A stretch of 64,000 nucleotides of DNA from Mastigias papua (taxonomy: Eukaryota; Cnidaria; Scyphozoa; Rhizostomeae; Mastigiidae), in contig OZ025268.1 in the NCBI GenBank assembly GCA_964019165.1, positions 8,517,517 through 8,581,516 of the forward strand. The letters are read 5' to 3'. Below are positions 1-13,200 of this stretch, in pieces. A program made the translations under genes and the position numbers. Position 1 is the stretch's first letter; every line of letters starts with the position of its first letter. The notes below the pieces were generated by a model. The model had not been told where the DNA came from, did not search any database, and saw nothing but the letters and a program-made list of their open reading frames with translations.

Positions 1-310
1 GACTTTGCCTCGACAATTCTCAAAATCTCCAATTCAATGGTAAAATGTTCATAGTGCATTAAGCACCCATCAAAAGATACTTATTACTAGTATATTGAAT
101 TGGAAATTACTGCAACTGCTTTCAATTGTCAGCAATGACATCCTGGGTAATAAACTATTTTGCTGAAGTTCAACCTGATTCACTGTAAACTAATAAAGTA
201 ACACAGCCTATGATTTTTCAGCAAATTAGAAGCAATAATTACAGTAAGTTGCATCAGGCATGGAATTATATATAATGGAATGTTTCCAAGATCAAAATTA
301 ATTGTAACTT

Positions 311-690
311 AGGCCATTTCTCATTCAATGCCAGCTTTCCTTCTTTCATTCAGTCACATTCTTGGATCAAACACCTGGGACATCACCATGCCTCACACCT
401 GTCATCACACAATTGGTCATTCCTTGTCCGTTGTTCTCCATGCAATCATCACCAAACAAATCTAATCAACAGTATACTAACAACCACCTAACCCTTCCTG
501 TATGTAATTCATGTTTATTTTGGGTTGTTCAGTGTTTATGTACATATTCATGTAAATTATAATGTATAGTCAGAGTAGAGCTAGAGTACAGTCAACATCA
601 TGACCTCCTCTCTATGCCTCTGTATTCTCTACACATTAAATGGTGATACATGCTAGCAACTTGGATCAATGAAGGATGTCAGTGAACAAA
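311..690 (+). repeat. Dispersed repeat, copy 1 (pairs with 57,662-58,085)
   Basis: This stretch aligns in direct orientation with 57,662-58,085 inside a SUMO intron. Shared blocks include the region around CTTAGGCCAT, GACATCACC, CTGTCATCACACAA, TTATTTTGGGTTGTTC and GTCAGAGTAGAG. By eye the copies are about 75-80% identical. No terminal inverted repeat or coding remnant was recognised. An LTR fragment or SINE-like element is possible. It lies downstream of the visible V-ATPase exons, probably in an intron. Confidence 0.6.
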
Positions 691-888
691 TACAGCAGCT
701 TATAGGAAGCAACAATTCTCATTCCTACAGGGTCCTGGCTTTCTCAACATGAATAAAACAAATATATAGAAAACACAGTTTAAGAATTTGAAGAGATATT
801 GAGATTAAAAATAATTTATGAGGAACTGCTCTATGTACATATAAGTGCTACAAAGGGTAAATATAAAACTGATATAACTACAAGTCAC

Positions 889-2074
889 CTTTTGAGTAAT
901 AAGGATGATTGCAATATCACTTCTTGCTACAAATGAATTAAAACTCTCCTCTATTTCATGAATAGTAGTATCTATAAACAAGATTACAGACATTATAGAA
1001 TGTTATCAATTGTTTCTACAAAGAACAACATAGCATATAAACTATGCAACACAATCCTAATACTGCTACTGGACATGTGGATATAAAAAGTATCTGCTAG
1101 GTGTCCTTTGCTAGTAATAAGAAAGAATGAATTTATGTGTGCATCTTTTGAGATTCTGAATAGTCCTCCTAGACTACAGCCTAAAGGAAACTGCACTCAC
1201 AAAACACTAATAATTTACCAGCAACCAGCAGAATATCCAGTGGGGGGGGGCATGACACCATAAATAATATACACAATAATGATTTTACATACCCTTTTGA
1301 GCAAATATATGATCTTACCCAAATGCCCCCCCCCCCCCCCCATTCTCTCTATACTGGATCTGGCACTGCTAATCCCAATGCATACTTCTCCTTTACAACA
1401 GGTCTTTCAAAATCATTTTATATGCATGATCACTCAAAAGTGGAAATATCTGTCAATCAATTGATAAGACTCAAAAAATTAGTTAGCCATCGGAATAGCT
1501 ACTTATGATATATAACATAGAGGCCAAAAAGTTACCTTTTGACACTACAAAAAAATTCTTCTGTCTCTTAGCATTGACCTCGCCAACGCCACCAAGCAAA
1601 AACCCTGTACAGGTGTCCTACAAATAATTGAAAATGCTCACCAAGCAGTAATCAATGACTACGAAAATACTTGAATATACGAGAATCACTAGATCTAGTA
1701 TGGTTCCCGCAATTTTCTTACTGCCTACCCTAACAAATTGTACACCATTTGATAGCTCGCATAGAGTAGATTACTACGATCCCATCACGTAGATGTTCGG
1801 TGAGTGAGAGGTATTCGCTGTAGCGAAAGCAGCAACAGCTGCCAGCCACGTTTAGAGCTTGCGACAATCCCAAAAACAACTTTTTCCCACAACCAAAGCA
1901 ATAGGCCGTTATTGTAGATCTCATGTGGAGATAGCGCGCGAGAAAAGTCGAAACTTGATATAATTCAATATTCAAAATGCATCAGTGAAATAAACTAAGC
2001 TTCAATAATGGCATTTTACAAACCTGGTCACCAATAACAGCTATTAACCTACCACTCCTAGCATACCCAGCCAT
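889..2074 (-). CDS. ATP6V1F: V-type proton ATPase subunit F, 5' three coding exons (partial)
   Basis: Subunit F is part of the central stalk of the V1 sector and helps couple ATP hydrolysis to rotation at endomembranes. Seen: exon 1 at 2024-2074 starts at an ATG and reads [17 protein letters not shown]; exon 2 at 1536-1617 begins [14 protein letters not shown]; exon 3 at 889-971 carries [19 protein letters not shown] and IAIILITQK. All three have GT donors and AG acceptors, and the phases agree: phase 0 after exon 1, phase 1 after exon 2, where G plus AT rebuilds Asp. The 72 codons match the N-terminal 60% of the family (about 119 aa): IAVIGD, the TGFLLGG turn and the IILI strand are all present. 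The C-terminal exon is not visible between 1 and 888 and probably lies off the left edge. Intron 1 is about 400 bp and intron 2 about 560 bp. Residues before Ser-Gly-Arg are lineage-specific. Confidence 0.9.
1326..1341. repeat. Poly-C tract, 16 bp
   Basis: An uninterrupted run of 16 C lies in intron 2 of the V-ATPase subunit F gene. A 10-bp G run sits about 80 bp to its left. Similar C or G runs of 9 or more recur through the window near 27,115, 27,985, 30,213, 34,752, 37,997 and 39,531. Confidence 0.9.
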
Positions 2075-2398
2075 CGTAAACTTGTGACCTGCAGCAGACG
2101 ACTGGCCAAGAAATCCAAACTTGCATCTGCCTCCTTTCAGGTTGTGCTGGAAAGTAAAGCGAGGCGAGAAAATTGAGTCATTCGTATGCAAAGAGTCGAA
2201 TACAGAGTTCACACATTTGCTGCCCAATATTTTTTCCCGACTTTTTTCTTGAAAACGAGCGTGTTTTTCCTGACTACATATCAGAAATGCATAATATTAT
2301 TCCTGACCATCTGGTGTTACAAATGATGCGAGCGACTGACCCACCTAAAACTAAGTAATTGAGCACAATTTTCCAATTTGAGTAAGAAAAGGAGACTC

Positions 2399-2706
<308 letters not shown>

Positions 2707-2942
2707 GGAGACTCTCTGCTCAACTGGAACAAAAAATATCACAAACTGGGCAATGCACAGAGTTGGCTATTAGGTATCAAAGAAATCATCTGCATGAATG
2801 ATAAAAATTCCTGACTTTTCCCAGACTTTCTTCAACTTCTAACAAAATTTCCTGACTTGTCCCGACTGTTGCTAAAAACACAGTTTTTCCCTGATTTTTC
2901 CTGACTGTATGAACCCTGGAATAGAGTGATAAGTGTGTCGTT

Positions 2943-3180
2943 GTGGGGTGTCATGGGGTCAGCTACCTTCCAAAAATTTCCTGATTACGCCCAGTCGGCA
3001 GCATAATACAAAACAGTTTGTTGGCACTTGATACCTTAACAGACGCAAAATTATAATTTCTGCACTTTAATCGAAAATTTGCTTCCATCCAAGTGATGCA
3101 TCACGATAATATTCATAGCTAAAGCAGTAGTTCTTCAAATGCTCAGTGATTTTCAATGTATTTCTTGGGAAGCTCTCCCA
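2943..3180 (+). repeat. Dispersed repeat (pairs with 30,687-30,920)
   Basis: This stretch aligns with 30,687-30,920 in the same orientation. Both begin with GGGGTGTCATGGGGT, continue through a CCTGATxACxCCCAGTxGGCAGC block, and share the TTGxTACCTT and TGATTTTCAATxTxTTTCT blocks further on. No gene is seen between 2,715 and 4,381 apart from this repeat; the rest is AT-rich, non-coding spacer. Confidence 0.55.
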
Positions 3181-4368
3181 TTACACAAACTAACTGAGGG
3201 GAAAACACCCCCTAGTCACAAACTTTTTTAAGGTTGAAAAAGAAAAATGTTCATATCTTTTAAATGATATGGATGATAAAAGCTAATATCATTGGTAATT
3301 TGAAGGCCATCTGGTATTAGCTTCTAGCTGTAGCATCTACAGCACTAAAATGCCCTTTTCAGATAGTGTTGTTATAAAGTCTTGGCTGCTACTGTAGCTA
3401 CTCTCAATCCAATAGATGTTACCTCTCACAAATGTCCAGCAATGGCAATCTGATATCTAATTTGGTATCCCTTGTGAATAACACCAGAGAAAGGGGGCCA
3501 TCTAATTTCGAGGTACTTTTATCCAATCCACAAGCATTGAAAACAGGATAATATATGTCAATTGCCATTATATCAAAAAATTAAACTAAATATCTGTCAT
3601 ATTTGTATCCAAAGAAAAGAAGACAAGGACCAAGAAGTATAAAGATCAACAAACTCTACTTGATTGAGAAAATTCTTCCATTGTTTAAAACATCAAAAGA
3701 TAAGACAAAAAACATACACAATGCCAAAGTTGTTGGCTGTTTGTGCATGTAAAAGCTTTTGAAAAAAGCATCCAAAAATGATATTGTATTATCTGCTGAG
3801 TTAAATGTTCTCCAATAAATAAGGGGATTTAATACATAATGACATTAACTCCTAAAATTGTATGCCAAAACAATGAGTAAAAGAATGCTTCCTTATTCTG
3901 CCATGCTACACAGATCCAGGTCAAACAAGAAACCAAAATATATAATTCACTACAGAGGGCAAATATATATTCTTTTGCTAAAGTTCCCTTTGAAGATGTA
4001 ACATTGAGATTACATAAAAATGAGTAGGGAGAGTAATAATAATAATTACAATTACATGACCAAATTCCTAATCATTATTTCTTCAATCCTGGTAGCCTCA
4101 CTTTGGAATACTGCATATTTGCATGTGGTAAAATCAACTAGGCTTACAAATAGGCTACTGTGCTGCATTTAAACTCAGATAGTGTAGCAAATCATTGGCA
4201 AAATTCTGCTCCTCAATTCATCATGTAAATATTCAAATGAGTCATGTTACAAACTCATCTCTATCTTGGCCACTAAGGTAGCACTAGCTGACATGTGATC
4301 CCACACTTGGCAGCAAATTTCACAGGTTATGCCTGAAAGTGATCAAAACAAACTTTGTCTTCTTAGTC

Positions 4369-4374
4369 TTTATT
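4369..4374 (-). promoter_or_regulatory. Poly(A) signal AATAAA of the LYR microprotein gene
   Basis: On the minus strand AATAAA begins only about 8 nt after the TGA stop of the LYR-motif gene. This predicts a very short 3' UTR and supports the exon 2 model. Cleavage has not been tested. Confidence 0.55.
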
Positions 4375-4381
4375 TCTCTTT

Positions 4382-4858
4382 TCAAATCAAACCTCCCATG
4401 TCTGTGTTCAGGAAGTGTACACCTTTCTGCAATAAACATGGGAACATCAATTGATGCATATCTTAAAATGATAATATCTCTCTAGATACTACTGCAATGG
4501 CAAGCAGAAATTGCATTATTTACCATGAAATATAACATTCTATTAGAAAGTATTTGAACCACCAGGCTCATAATCTCCAACTACATATATATTCAATAAC
4601 ATCAGTAATCAAGTCAAATATTAGCACCAATGGAGATAATAATATGATATCTTGAGACTACTAGAATAAGCATACATCATATTGCCGCCTACAGATCTGA
4701 ATATCCTCCTCATGCTGATACTTTCGAAATTCTGTTTGAATCTGTCGAACATAAAAGCCTTTGCTAGTATATTTCAGCTTTCTTGACCTCCTCAACAACT
4801 CTCGATAGAGTTGAACCACATTGATACGAGTGAGACACTGCTTGACCTCTGATGACAT
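4382..4858 (-). CDS. LYR-motif mitochondrial microprotein (MIEF1-microprotein/LYRM type), 75 aa
   Basis: Small LYR proteins act in mitochondria, and the MIEF1 microprotein binds the large mitoribosomal subunit. Seen: exon 1 at 4676-4858 starts at an ATG preceded by a good acceptor (TACCAG), implying an upstream 5' UTR exon. It contains the hallmark VVQLYRELLRRSRKLKYTSK and then GFYVRQIQTEFRKYQHEED. Exon 2 at 4382-4426 follows in phase 0 (donor GTATGC, acceptor TTGCAG) and reads KGVHFLNTDMGGLI then stop. The family pattern LYR-LLR-(10-12 residues)-FY-IR-EFRKxQ-KGxxFLxxxxGGLI is complete, and 75 aa is close to the roughly 70 aa of the human protein. In vertebrates this protein is translated from an upstream ORF of MIEF1; here it is a free-standing gene with its own poly(A) signal just after the stop. 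A generic LYRM assignment is the alternative. Confidence 0.8.
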
Positions 4859-4863
4859 TTTGC

Positions 4864-6449
4864 TGGTAGGTATAGGCGAGAGCCTATCAAGCAATTAAGG
4901 TTGAAAGCTGAAATCAGAATAAGAAAGTGCAAAATGAGGGCAATAAGAAATGAAATTCATGCAAAAGTTAACATGAAAGTAGAAAAGGCTTAAATATTCA
5001 TCATCAAATGTGCAAATTATAAGGCATCATGAGTGAACACATACCATACTTACCAACAGTTTCAAATGAATTTGAGGAAGTTTCACCATCTAGGGAGTAG
5101 TGTGGTGAAGCAAACCTTGTTTAACATGGGGAATTCCAAACTTAATAACCAACAGAAAGCTAATTTTTACTAGAAGTGAGAATGCCTATTTTATTGGCCA
5201 GCTACAAGAAAGTCAGTGACAAAACAACCTTGAGGTTCACTCTGATTTGATGGATACATGCAAGTAAGTACTTTCTAGTGAAAACAACAAAAGATTCCAA
5301 CACTTTGCAAGAATGTTGGCACATATAACAGTTTTGCAATGTTACACTTAGGCTCTCTGTCCTGTTTACTATGAAATGTATTCTCATATGGCACAAATGA
5401 TACTCTGCTGTTAATTTAAAAAACCGATATTTGCTGTGCTTCACACATTGGACTGAAATTGCAGATATAATCCCATTACTTGGTAATACTACACACTATG
5501 GGATACTGGAGCAATTTAAGGGACTAACATGAGATGAGTGGCAGTGACTTGGGTGCATGTTTTCAAGTGTAATTCCCTCTTTAAACTCAAAGCGCCAAAT
5601 TCTATAGCATATTCTTGATATACATAAAGATCACTTTTATATATTACTTATCTAGGAATTTCACTTCCAGTTTCAGTGTTCTTAAATCTGCAGTGCCACG
5701 TGTGCCTAGGCCCTGCCACGAAAAAGTTCGTAGCTTGTAAATGCGGAAATGTTCTGCAAATATTATTGCAGATTCTTGTATGGAAGAGTAAGATCTATTG
5801 ATTGATATCTCATTTACCAATATTGGATGTAGTATGCCCATAAGCTCTGCCAATTTGTGTTCCGAATCCCAGTTCGAGTCGATCTCTCCCATCCTTTTCT
5901 AAGACACACCTGTCCTGCCTGGTTATCTTCAATACTATCCCATAAACAGTGCACATACATAAAAAATGGCATTGACCACCAAAAATATTGTTCTTATGTT
6001 GAAAATACTATTTCAACTGATAGAAACTTACCTTTCTTTTGAAGAACTAGATTGTGTCTGACACCTCTATCTTCCAAGAGAAATTCATACAGCCTCGATT
6101 ACATGCACATGCAGTGTCAGCTATCCATAGAGATATGCAGCTAGCTGACTATTGGCACCACACTTTTTGAGGACTTTTCCATTAACATTCCTTGGCTTTG
6201 ATCACTATGATAAGAACCTAACTTACCACAAAACTTTTCAGGGTATTCTAAGCAGTATGTTACATTTGGACACTGACTAGCTCAGTAAGAAAATTTCGAA
6301 TTTTCTTTCGATATAAGAGGATCAATCCCTACAGAGCAAGAAAAATTACTTGTCAAGTAACCATTGACCTAAACTACTTATTCATATTTCTGTTATGAAA
6401 AACGTTTTAATCTGAGCACAAAAAAGGAATGTTCTTCAAAATCTATCTA
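4864..6449. other. Spacer without a recognised gene
   Basis: AT-rich spacer between the LYR gene and the CCDC177 gene. An 82-codon minus-strand reading frame at 5644-5892 starts at a real ATG, but no family is recognised and its codons do not extend across any plausible splice. An untranslated first exon or promoter of the LYR gene must lie here, but it could not be placed. Confidence 0.4.
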
Positions 6450-6787
6450 CACCTTTTTTTTATAAGAGAACACTTTTCTTGAGGCTCAATTTTCTTAACT
6501 TTTCACGAATTTTGAGGCTGAGATTTTCTTAAGATTTGCTTAACTTTTGCAGGAATAAAATGGCTGAAACAGGCTACTCTGTATTTGCTGGACCACCATA
6601 AGTCTCGATCTTTGTACGAGAGTTTGCAAAAATGAGCCAATATCAATTTCTGGCATGTAAAGAAGATGAACTGTGATTTTCCTAGCATTTTCTTGAACTT
6701 GAGCCTTGGGATTTTCTTAGGATTTTCTTAAGATGTTGGCCATTTGAGCCTCATTTTCTTATAAACTTTTTTCTCATAAAAAAGGTG
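6450..6787. mobile_element. Tc1/mariner-like MITE (TA target site)
   Basis: Inverted ends CACCTTTTTTTTATAAGAG (left) and the complement of CACCTTTTTTATGAG (right) are flanked by TA on both sides. Inside, the motif GAGGCTCAA recurs in both orientations next to runs of TTTTCTTAA. A related element with CACTCTTTTTT ends lies at 28,307-28,824. No transposase is encoded. It sits just downstream of the last CCDC177 coding exon. Confidence 0.6.
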
Positions 6788-7244
6788 TATTAAGAAACTG
6801 CAGGTCTTTGTGTACACTTGCTTCCCATAAAACTGTAGCGTATGCACGCGGCTCAATTCAAAACTACATAAACTGCCTTTATTTAAACCTAAGTTAACTG
6901 GATCTTCCGATTTTTCTTAATAAGAGGGAATTAGTGATCCAAATCTATATGTGGGAGTCTCGTCCAAGTACTACATGCTGCATTTATGTTGGGTATAGAC
7001 TCTCGTAATAAATGTCTAACCCTAGAAAACTTCACTTCAGCACAACAAAAAGTGTCATAAATGAGACTATGTATTAAAATACAGTAGACAGCAAAAAAGC
7101 ACGGCAATATACAACTTGTACAATTCATCTAATGGAGATTCTATAATGAAACCATGGAAATAACTACTTTCATGCAGGTACACGCTCAGCAGAAAGCAAG
7201 TCTGGCAACTCTATGATATTCGACAATAAAGTTCAGTTCGCACT

Positions 7245-10200
7245 TTATCTTTGAAATCCCTTCCTTTCAATACGGGCCATCATCTCAGCTTCATTTGCCA
7301 TCTTGTCAAATGAACTGGAAAGAAAAATACCGCAGTCGTAGCGAAAAAAACAATCAAGGACTCACATAGCAATCTCAGTTGTAGTAATGTAAGAATGAAT
7401 GCAAACTGAAAGTGCCACAAAGCAAAACTAAGCGTACTTCATAAAAGGCAATGAGTGTAGAAGACCAGAAGGAAAATGGAAGTAAATAGTTTACAACTAG
7501 CGTACTTTCCATCGACCTAACTCATTCATCTAGTTAGCGTCGAATTTAAATGTATTAAAATGCAAAGTCACTTTTGACAGCAATGAAAAACGAGGAATGA
7601 GGCAAACGAGGCCGCACTAAACGAAATGAAATGCTTGCGCCTTGCATAGCAATTCAGTGGAGCTTCCTGACCATTTACGCTAACCTATTTCCAAACTCAC
7701 TAAAGAATAGGTATCCCTCTTTAAAACTGTCCGGCTTTCATTTTGCTCAGTCTAGATTGATACATTTCCCGTGGATCCTGATTTAGCTAATAGTAAGGAG
7801 ATACAAAGGTTAATTTTCCTAACAAGCAGTACTCCTATGACAATGATCAATCATTTCGAATGAAACTAGTATCCTGAAGACAGACAATCTCCGAGAGAGC
7901 TGAAGAACCAGCAATCTATGAGAGAAGCTTGTACCCACGAGGCACCAAGCTGGTAACTGGGGGACCTTGGGAAATAAGGTAAATATGAATAGTTCACTGA
8001 AAACAGAATTGGTCAACGGGGAATAGAAATGTTAAAGGAAAATAGCACAGGAATGAACATATCGAAGAAGGGTGTAGAAGGATTTGGCCCCCAAAATACT
8101 CACCGATAGAGGGCTCGTGACTTTGAATAATGGTATGGTTGAAGATGAACTTTATGGAAGGTTAGAAATTCTCCTTAGGCCAAATGTCATTTGATTTAAA
8201 ATGAGACATCAAGCTATCCCTATACTTCCATCCCTTTACTGATCATGGCTCATGATTGAGTCGAAAAGTCTGATTATATCTTAGGTCTTTTTTTACTGAT
8301 TATGTCTTCTTATGTCTTAGCTATTGATTAGGTCTACTGATCATGTCGTATTTAGAAAGGAATTGTCGAAATTAAAATACATCTATAAAGGCAATAAAAT
8401 GTCTTTATTTGTTGTCGCGATTCTTGTACTGAATTTTAAAATGAGACTAATTAGCTATAAAGAACAATCTGAACTGTTCTAGTTTATAATCATTAGTAGT
8501 TCCTCCAATGTCATTCAATAGTATTGAACAAAATAATAACACCATTGATTCTGATGACGATGCTCAAAGTAGTGAGTAATTGCTATCATTCAATAAGCAG
8601 AATATTAAAAAATCATTAAAATTTTGCTGTTTTACCTCTTAATACTTTTTTCTCTTATAATATCTCTTATTGCTCTTGAAGCCATGGCTGCTTCTCGACT
8701 CTGAAACAATCAGTGCAAAACTGGGAAGTTATAACGGGTGATGACAGAAGAAATGCACGTGACGTAATTTAGAAATTGGGATCAGTACAACACCAATAAA
8801 CCCTAGAAACTACTAAGAAAATTTATCGAAGTGTTGAAAATGAGTAAGCCTAACCAGCTTCTAGCGATTTCATTTTGAAGAAATTATGGGTCCAAATTTC
8901 ATCTCAGTCTTGCAAAATGGGCGAGATCAAATCTAAGCTTTATAAAAACATCTTTACCGTGCAGAACTATCACAGCAACTTTTCAGATAAAGCTCTTGCG
9001 ATATGGGACATGAAAAATCATAGGAAATTACTTTTATTACTGTTGAATTCACGTGAAAGAATCAATGTGAATCAAGAACATACCATACAAAAATAGATGA
9101 TTGCCAGTCAAAATAAAATCAGCGGGAGAAAAAATTTACTATAGTACCCACCGTTTTTGTGGCATATCTTTTCTCTTCAAGGATCATTTTACTTTTCATA
9201 TCTTTCTCTTTAACACTATTTTCCAATTCAGCTAGACGGGCATTTTCATCTTTCTTGATTCTGTGAATAAAAAGGTATGGCTGCAAATGTTCCTTTATTG
9301 GGGATCGTTGAAAATTTCTCACTGCCTATCCATGACAGAATTAACACGACACTAACTGACACTACATGGCAGAAAACTTTTCTCAGTACACGAAGACGTT
9401 TTGATCCTTAAGTGCTATTTCTCTATTCCAATATTAGGAATATAGGGCAACCATACGGACCAGCTAAAAATCTGATGAAGTACATGTGTTATCAAAGCTA
9501 TTCACCAATTTTATCAATCAATGTTGCTGTTCACATTTACAAAATATGGACACTTTCACTGATAATTGGAATTCATACAGGTAGAGCTCAAATTTCTTCG
9601 AAAATCAGAAAAGATATTCCATCCTAGGTTTTTTCCATTTTAGCCAATATTTACACACGTAAAACCTTTCAGTCTGATAAAAAATAGTTGCAGACAAAAA
9701 AGAAAAACAACTGTTCTGCCAAGGGGTCGTATATGGGCCCTGTAGGTCCAAAAGATGCTGTCTTCTGAATAATAATGCTGAATCATACAGAGTATACAAT
9801 GAAAAAGCAGAAAAAGTGTCAAATAGCAGAGAAAGTGACAAAGCAGAATTGCCCATAAAGGCCCAGTATCTGGCTATAACTCCTGCTATAACCTATCTAG
9901 GAGACGTAATCTAAGTACATACTTCTCCTTGTTTACTAAATGGTCTTGTTCCTTTTGGAGACGATCCATCATTGCTTTTTTACCTTTCATATAGGAATTT
10001 TTCTTTGCAATCTCTGCTGCCCTCTCTTCATTCTGAAAAAAGATATAGATATGAAGTAGATTATTTAAGTACAGATAAGTAAGCACTTGCTTTATTGCAT
10101 TTAATCATGACATGAGCTCAGTTACGTTAGAATGACCATATATCAATACTATTTTCATATTGGTTGATCCAGCATCAATACAAGTTAAGTCATACTTCAG

Positions 10201-13200
10201 ACTGGTATTTTTGTAATTCTTTCCGCCACAGTTCCATATCAATCTGAATTTTTTTGAGTGACTCTTCTTGTTGCTCCTTCTTTCTCTGTTCTCGTACTCT
10301 GAAAAGAGGACATTCAGTTGTAGGGTGAAATTCATTTATATTTAATATTTGACTCTGGTGAATGGGGTTTTAAGCTCTGTACTCTTGAGTACCGAATAAT
10401 CGTCCCCCCCTTCCCCGATTGTTCATTTATGAATTTTTTTCCAACCCCCCTGCATTTACTCCAACTCCCCCATTTATTAGTTTTGAAGACCTTTTTATAG
10501 TGAAATTGTGTTTTCCGCTGGGAACATTTTCATTTACTTATAGGCTAGCCAGAAAATTATTTAACATTCGTTTGCACTACAACTATAAGTTCCTTTGCCT
10601 TGCTATTTATTGACAGTATTTGATTAGTCAGTCTTCCTAAGTTGTTCTTTGTAGTATCCATGTGTTATATTTTCCAACTCCCAATGTGTTCCAGCCCCCA
10701 GTTACTATTTTTCAGAATACTTTCAAAACTCCGAAATATTTCCACCCCCCGTTTATTCGGTACTCATGAGTAGGTAGAGAAAAGAAAAATTAACAATAGT
10801 TCGACCCAACGGAATACAGTAAATCACCGCATGCAAGAACATACAAAAATAAGGATTTACAGGCAGTTTACCATGAAGTATACACTTATTAAATAAGGAC
10901 CTGTTCCAGTCCGATAAAATACAGGTTACTGTTGCAAGGAAATAAAGTTGACTTTTGATGCTAAAGACTGCCAGATTCTCAAAGACAAGAGTTCACTGAC
11001 AATATAAAGTTTCAGTTGCGTATGAGACCACCTTGAAAATTTTAGATGTCTGTAAAAAAACTAGAGCTCACAGTTTTCAATTTCATACAGGGCAAATTAA
11101 AGAAGCCTCCGAATAAGAACACTTTATACTCTAAAATAATCTAAGTGCCCTTTAATCGATTAGAAACCGAGGCACATAATCATTTTGGGCACGTTTTACT
11201 GCAAAGAGATCACTCCTTGCTAGCTTCAGATCACCATTTGTGATAAAGCTTGATAACTTTTTTCGTAACTCTCAAGCAAACTTCAAAAAGGAAATACATG
11301 AGATTGCATAGGAGGGAATAAATAAAGAGAGATTACCACAAACCAGGGGTCCCATGGAGGGGCGAGATCAGGTGACTCAGTTCCCTTTGTTAAAATGAAA
11401 AGTTATTTCGGGGAGTTAAGCTCCCTTCCAAATAGCACATGCTAGTAAGGTGACTTCCTGGCTTAGTAGTATGAACCGACCCTTCCCTGCGGATTTACGT
11501 GCATTATACATCAATTCTGTATATCTTTTGTATCGTATGGTATGTATTGAACTTTGAAAAGCTTGGAATGAAGTATCAGGTGTGGTCATAGGTGTGGTTC
11601 GTATAATGGACTGCAGCACAGCCCCCCAGATCTGCACAGCCCCCTTTGTTAACTTTTTAGGACGGCACCCTAGGCAGACAATGAAAAACAAACCACACTA
11701 AAGTGAGTACTCTCTTACTTATTGGCAGCTGATGTGAATTCTTTCTCCCTTCCATTATAGCGATTATTCAATTCAGCTCGTCTATGCTTAGATTCCACAG
11801 CATACTGAAGAGCCATCTGATCCTCTCTGACAAAAAAGACACTGTTACGTTTTGATAAACAGAACAAAAATGAGTGACAAGCACTAGACAATACAGTTCT
11901 TGAAGAAATTAACTTGAGCACTAGAAGCAGTAATACTATTTGATTAAGTGGCCATCGATTTTGGTTTATTTCAAACTTACATGATTTGAAAGAATAATAC
12001 AGGAACTATATGTCTATCTGTCATATACAGTAGTAGCCCACATATAAGAACCTTGGTTTTAGGAATATGTTCCTAAACTGTAAACAATTTTCTAACTTCA
12101 AAAATCTTCATCTACAGTCCATATAAGAACCAATTTAGGCAAAAAATATAAATTAGGTTCTTATCAGTGAGGTTGCTTTAAAAGTTTATGCCTAGGCAGA
12201 AACCGCGGCTTTATGATCATCACCCATGTAAAAGTAACTAGGCACAACTTCCTTCTTTCAAACTTAAGTGTCTCGTTGTATGTACTATGAGATTATATTT
12301 TAGCATATTTAGTACATCAAGATGAAAATCATGTGAAAATATAAGAGCCTACTTTAAAAGCCTTGGTAGTCTAAATCAGTCTTAAGTACCATTTAAATAA
12401 CAACCGAATTAGTTTACATCGAAAAATTCAGCTTCTTATATCTGGGCCATTACTGTATTTACTGTTGAAGACCTTAGCGCTCATGGACAAAGTGGGAAAG
12501 TCTCGGAAATTTCCATGACGATGGGTGCATGGAGAGTCCACAATATTGACAATCAATCTCGCTACTAGTTTGAATGTTCAGTGAAAGAACGCTGATTGCT
12601 ACATATTACTGTCAAGTTCTAAAAGGCCAAGTTTTCACTGTAGTAAATGATAGCAATAATCATGTATTTGACAATACGAAGAACAGTAAAGACACAATCC
12701 TCGATTAATACGAAGATATAAGTATCACCTTAAGCGTCTCTTCGTTTCTTCAAACTTCATTTCATGTCGCTCTCTTTCTTCCATATTTTTCATAGCTTGT
12801 TTCTGTAAGCAAAGAATCACTGAAATGGTAGGAAGAACTACTTTGGAATTACTAAATGTCATAATCTTTTAGCAAAACAGAATCAATCAGCATACCCGCA
12901 TCACAATTAGCTGTTTCAAGTTTTTGAATGATACGATAAATAAATGGCCTGCGGAAAGCGCAAGTGAAGATATCAAGCAAGGTAATAAATAGCAGAAAGT
13001 CTTCAAAGCAAACTACAAATAAATGAGTCCAAATATAATAAACTTCTTTAAAAGGCTTGGCATAGCATTGTTCTAAATGATTTTAACAACTGGTATGTTC
13101 TCATCACCCTCATTGCTAACCATGTCTTTTGCAAGTTTACAAACGAATTGGATATATGATCGCTTCTACCAATATAAAGAGCAATGTAAAATGTACGCTC

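Noticed and set aside
1..120. Open minus-strand frame ending EILRIVEAK at the left edge as the last ATP6V1F exon
   Set aside because: It resembles the family's SILRRAxG tail only weakly and lacks the preceding conserved residues and a suitable acceptor.
5644..5892. 82-codon minus-strand ORF
   Set aside because: No family, no splice partners, and a length expected by chance; a shadow frame overlaps it.
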